Assembly (NCBI GenBank): GCA_012961925.1
Contig: DTYK01000027.1
Coordinates: forward strand, 1-21,715
DNA: 21,715 nt
Direction: 5' to 3'
DNA from: Candidatus Latescibacterota bacterium
Lineage (GTDB): Bacteria > Latescibacterota > MVCY01 > DTYK01
Shown: one piece after another, positions 20,801 through 21,715 of the stretch
How positions within the stretch are numbered: position 1 is the stretch's first letter
Layout: each line of letters begins with the position of its first letter
The notes under the pieces: generated by a model
Database searches by the model: none
The model's input: the letters and a program-made list of their open reading frames with translations, nothing else
Told to the model about the DNA's origin: nothing
Program-made: the position numbers and the translations under genes

Positions 20801-21715
20801 AGGTGCAACTATTAAAGTTGTAGGTAAAAACTACCCTACAGCCTCTCAAACCTCTATGGCACAAGGGGGAATTAACGCCTCACTTGGAAATGTTACCCCT
20901 GATTCTATTCAAGCTCATATTGATGATACTATTAAATCAGCACATGGTGTGTGTGATAGAGAGATGGTAGAGTTGATGTGTAAAGATGCAGAGGCTACAA
21001 TAAAGTGGCTAGAGATGCTAGGTGTTCCTTTTGATAGAACTCCTGATGCAAAAGTAGCACAGAGACAGTTGGGTGGTGCATCAAGCAGACGTGCCTGTTA
21101 TGCCCAAGACTACACTGGTCTAAAAATTCTACATACACTATATGATAACTGCCTAAAAGAGGGTATTGAGATGATAGAGGAGCATATGCTACTCAATCTA
21201 ATTGTAGAAGAGGGAGTGGTTCTAGGTGCAACATTTTTAGATATCATCAAAGGTGAAATAGTAGAGATACGAGCCAATGTAACCATATTAGCAACAGGAG
21301 GATATGGAAGCCTATACAAAAACTTCACCACCAACTCAGAGGGTGCAACAGGTGATGGGATAGCCTCTGTTTTTCGTGCAGGTGGAGAGATATCTGATAT
21401 GGAGTTTGTACAGTTTCACCCAACTGCTCTAAAAAACTCCTCTATTCTTATCTCTGAGAGTGCTAGAGGAGAGGGTGGATACTTGGTAAATAGCAAAGGT
21501 GAGCGTTTTGTAGATGAGCTACTTGCTAGAGATATTGTAGCACGTGCCATCGCTTCGCAGATATCCCAAGGGGAAAATGTTTTTTTAGATGTTCGTCATC
21601 TAGGAGAGGAGAAGCTTCTAAAGCTAATGCCCCAAGAGGTTCACTTGTGTAAACTACATGAAAATATTGACCCTGCAAAAGAGCTTATTCCTATCAAGCC
21701 TGTAGCACACTACAC
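20781..21715 (+). CDS. Fumarate reductase/succinate dehydrogenase flavoprotein subunit, internal fragment
   Basis: A plus-strand frame is open throughout, with no start and no stop inside the window: about 311 codons from ALSAKELGATIKVVGKNYPT. It shows the FAD-domain SQTSMAQGGINASLG, QLGGASSRRACYAQDYTG, HTLYDNCLKEGIEMIEEH, TILATGGYGSLYKNFTTNSE, ATGDGIASVFRAGGEISDME, FVQFHPTAL, ESARGEGGYLVNSKGERFVD and RDIVARAIASQI. These are hallmarks of FrdA/SdhA (and NadB); the R-G-E-G-G and H-P-T substrate-site residues are present. Codon use is AT-rich, with many CTA/TTA Leu and AGA Arg codons, unlike the rest of the window. Wording such as RRACYAQDYTGLKILHTLYD looks like Campylobacterota. L-aspartate oxidase is a less likely alternative. 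Confidence 0.85.

Noticed and set aside
21110..21334. Minus-strand 74-codon open frame
   Set aside because: It is antisense to the clearly conserved flavoprotein frame on the plus strand and has no family similarity.
1..21715. CRISPR array, tRNA, rRNA, prophage or known riboswitch
   Set aside because: Reading both strands I saw no regularly spaced direct repeats, no cloverleaf-like tRNA signatures with conserved arms, no rRNA landmarks and no phage genes.

Overview
The window is a metagenome-like contig. Its first ~20.77 kb carries one long run of minus-strand genes (transcription from high to low coordinates) for anaerobic acyl-CoA chemistry. The gene families point to an anaerobic bacterium, most likely Desulfobacterota (sulfate reducer or syntroph). 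These families are a radical-type 2-hydroxyacyl-CoA dehydratase/benzoyl-CoA-reductase-like pair, a BadH-like alcohol dehydrogenase, a large mutase chain, an acyl-CoA carboxylase beta chain, MaoC, CaiB and class I CoA-transferases. Palindromic intergenic elements of a kind I associate with that group support the call. No rRNA, tRNA, CRISPR, transporter or regulator gene is visible. The taxonomic call is inference.

Layout in transcription order (right to left): a 5'-truncated acyl-CoA dehydrogenase (19730-20791); a thiamine-diphosphate enzyme (17615-19531); class I CoA-transferase chain A (16536-17489) and chain B (15395-16186), unusually separated by 349 bases; an HMG-CoA-synthase-like/DUF35 fusion (13582-14997); a thiolase (12280-13467); a methylmalonyl-CoA-mutase-type large chain (10597-12252); the two dehydratase/reductase-type chains (9455-10570, 8098-9441); a BadH-like SDR (7252-8016); a CaiB/racemase-family protein (5809-6954); a second acyl-CoA dehydrogenase (4642-5793); a MaoC hydratase (3855-4334); a FabG-like SDR (2988-3728); a carboxyltransferase (1389-2927); a metal-dependent amidohydrolase/decarboxylase (165-1136); and the first 30 codons of a probable crotonase-family protein (1-90).

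Together these supply CoA activation, two alpha,beta-dehydrogenations, hydration, two beta-hydroxyacyl oxidations, thiolysis, carbon-skeleton rearrangement, (de)carboxylation, radical dehydration or ring reduction, and ThDP-dependent C-C bond making or breaking. This reads as a dedicated catabolic island for an unusual, probably branched or alicyclic, carboxylic acid or ketone. The substrate cannot be fixed from sequence alone. The BadH-like SDR and possible BadI-like fragment suggest a ring; the mutase, carboxyltransferase and racemase-like protein suggest alkylsuccinate/alkylmalonate chemistry.

The most interesting protein is the HMG-CoA-synthase-like/DUF35 fusion. By my by-eye alignment it has lost all three canonical catalytic residues (Glu, Cys, His become Thr, Thr, Tyr), yet it sits beside an intact thiolase.

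From about 20770-20800 to the end, the sequence changes abruptly to AT-richer plus-strand DNA. It encodes an internal piece of a fumarate reductase/succinate dehydrogenase flavoprotein of Campylobacterota-like style. The join cuts into both genes in a short stretch that reads sensibly for either, so it is most simply an assembly or amplification chimera.
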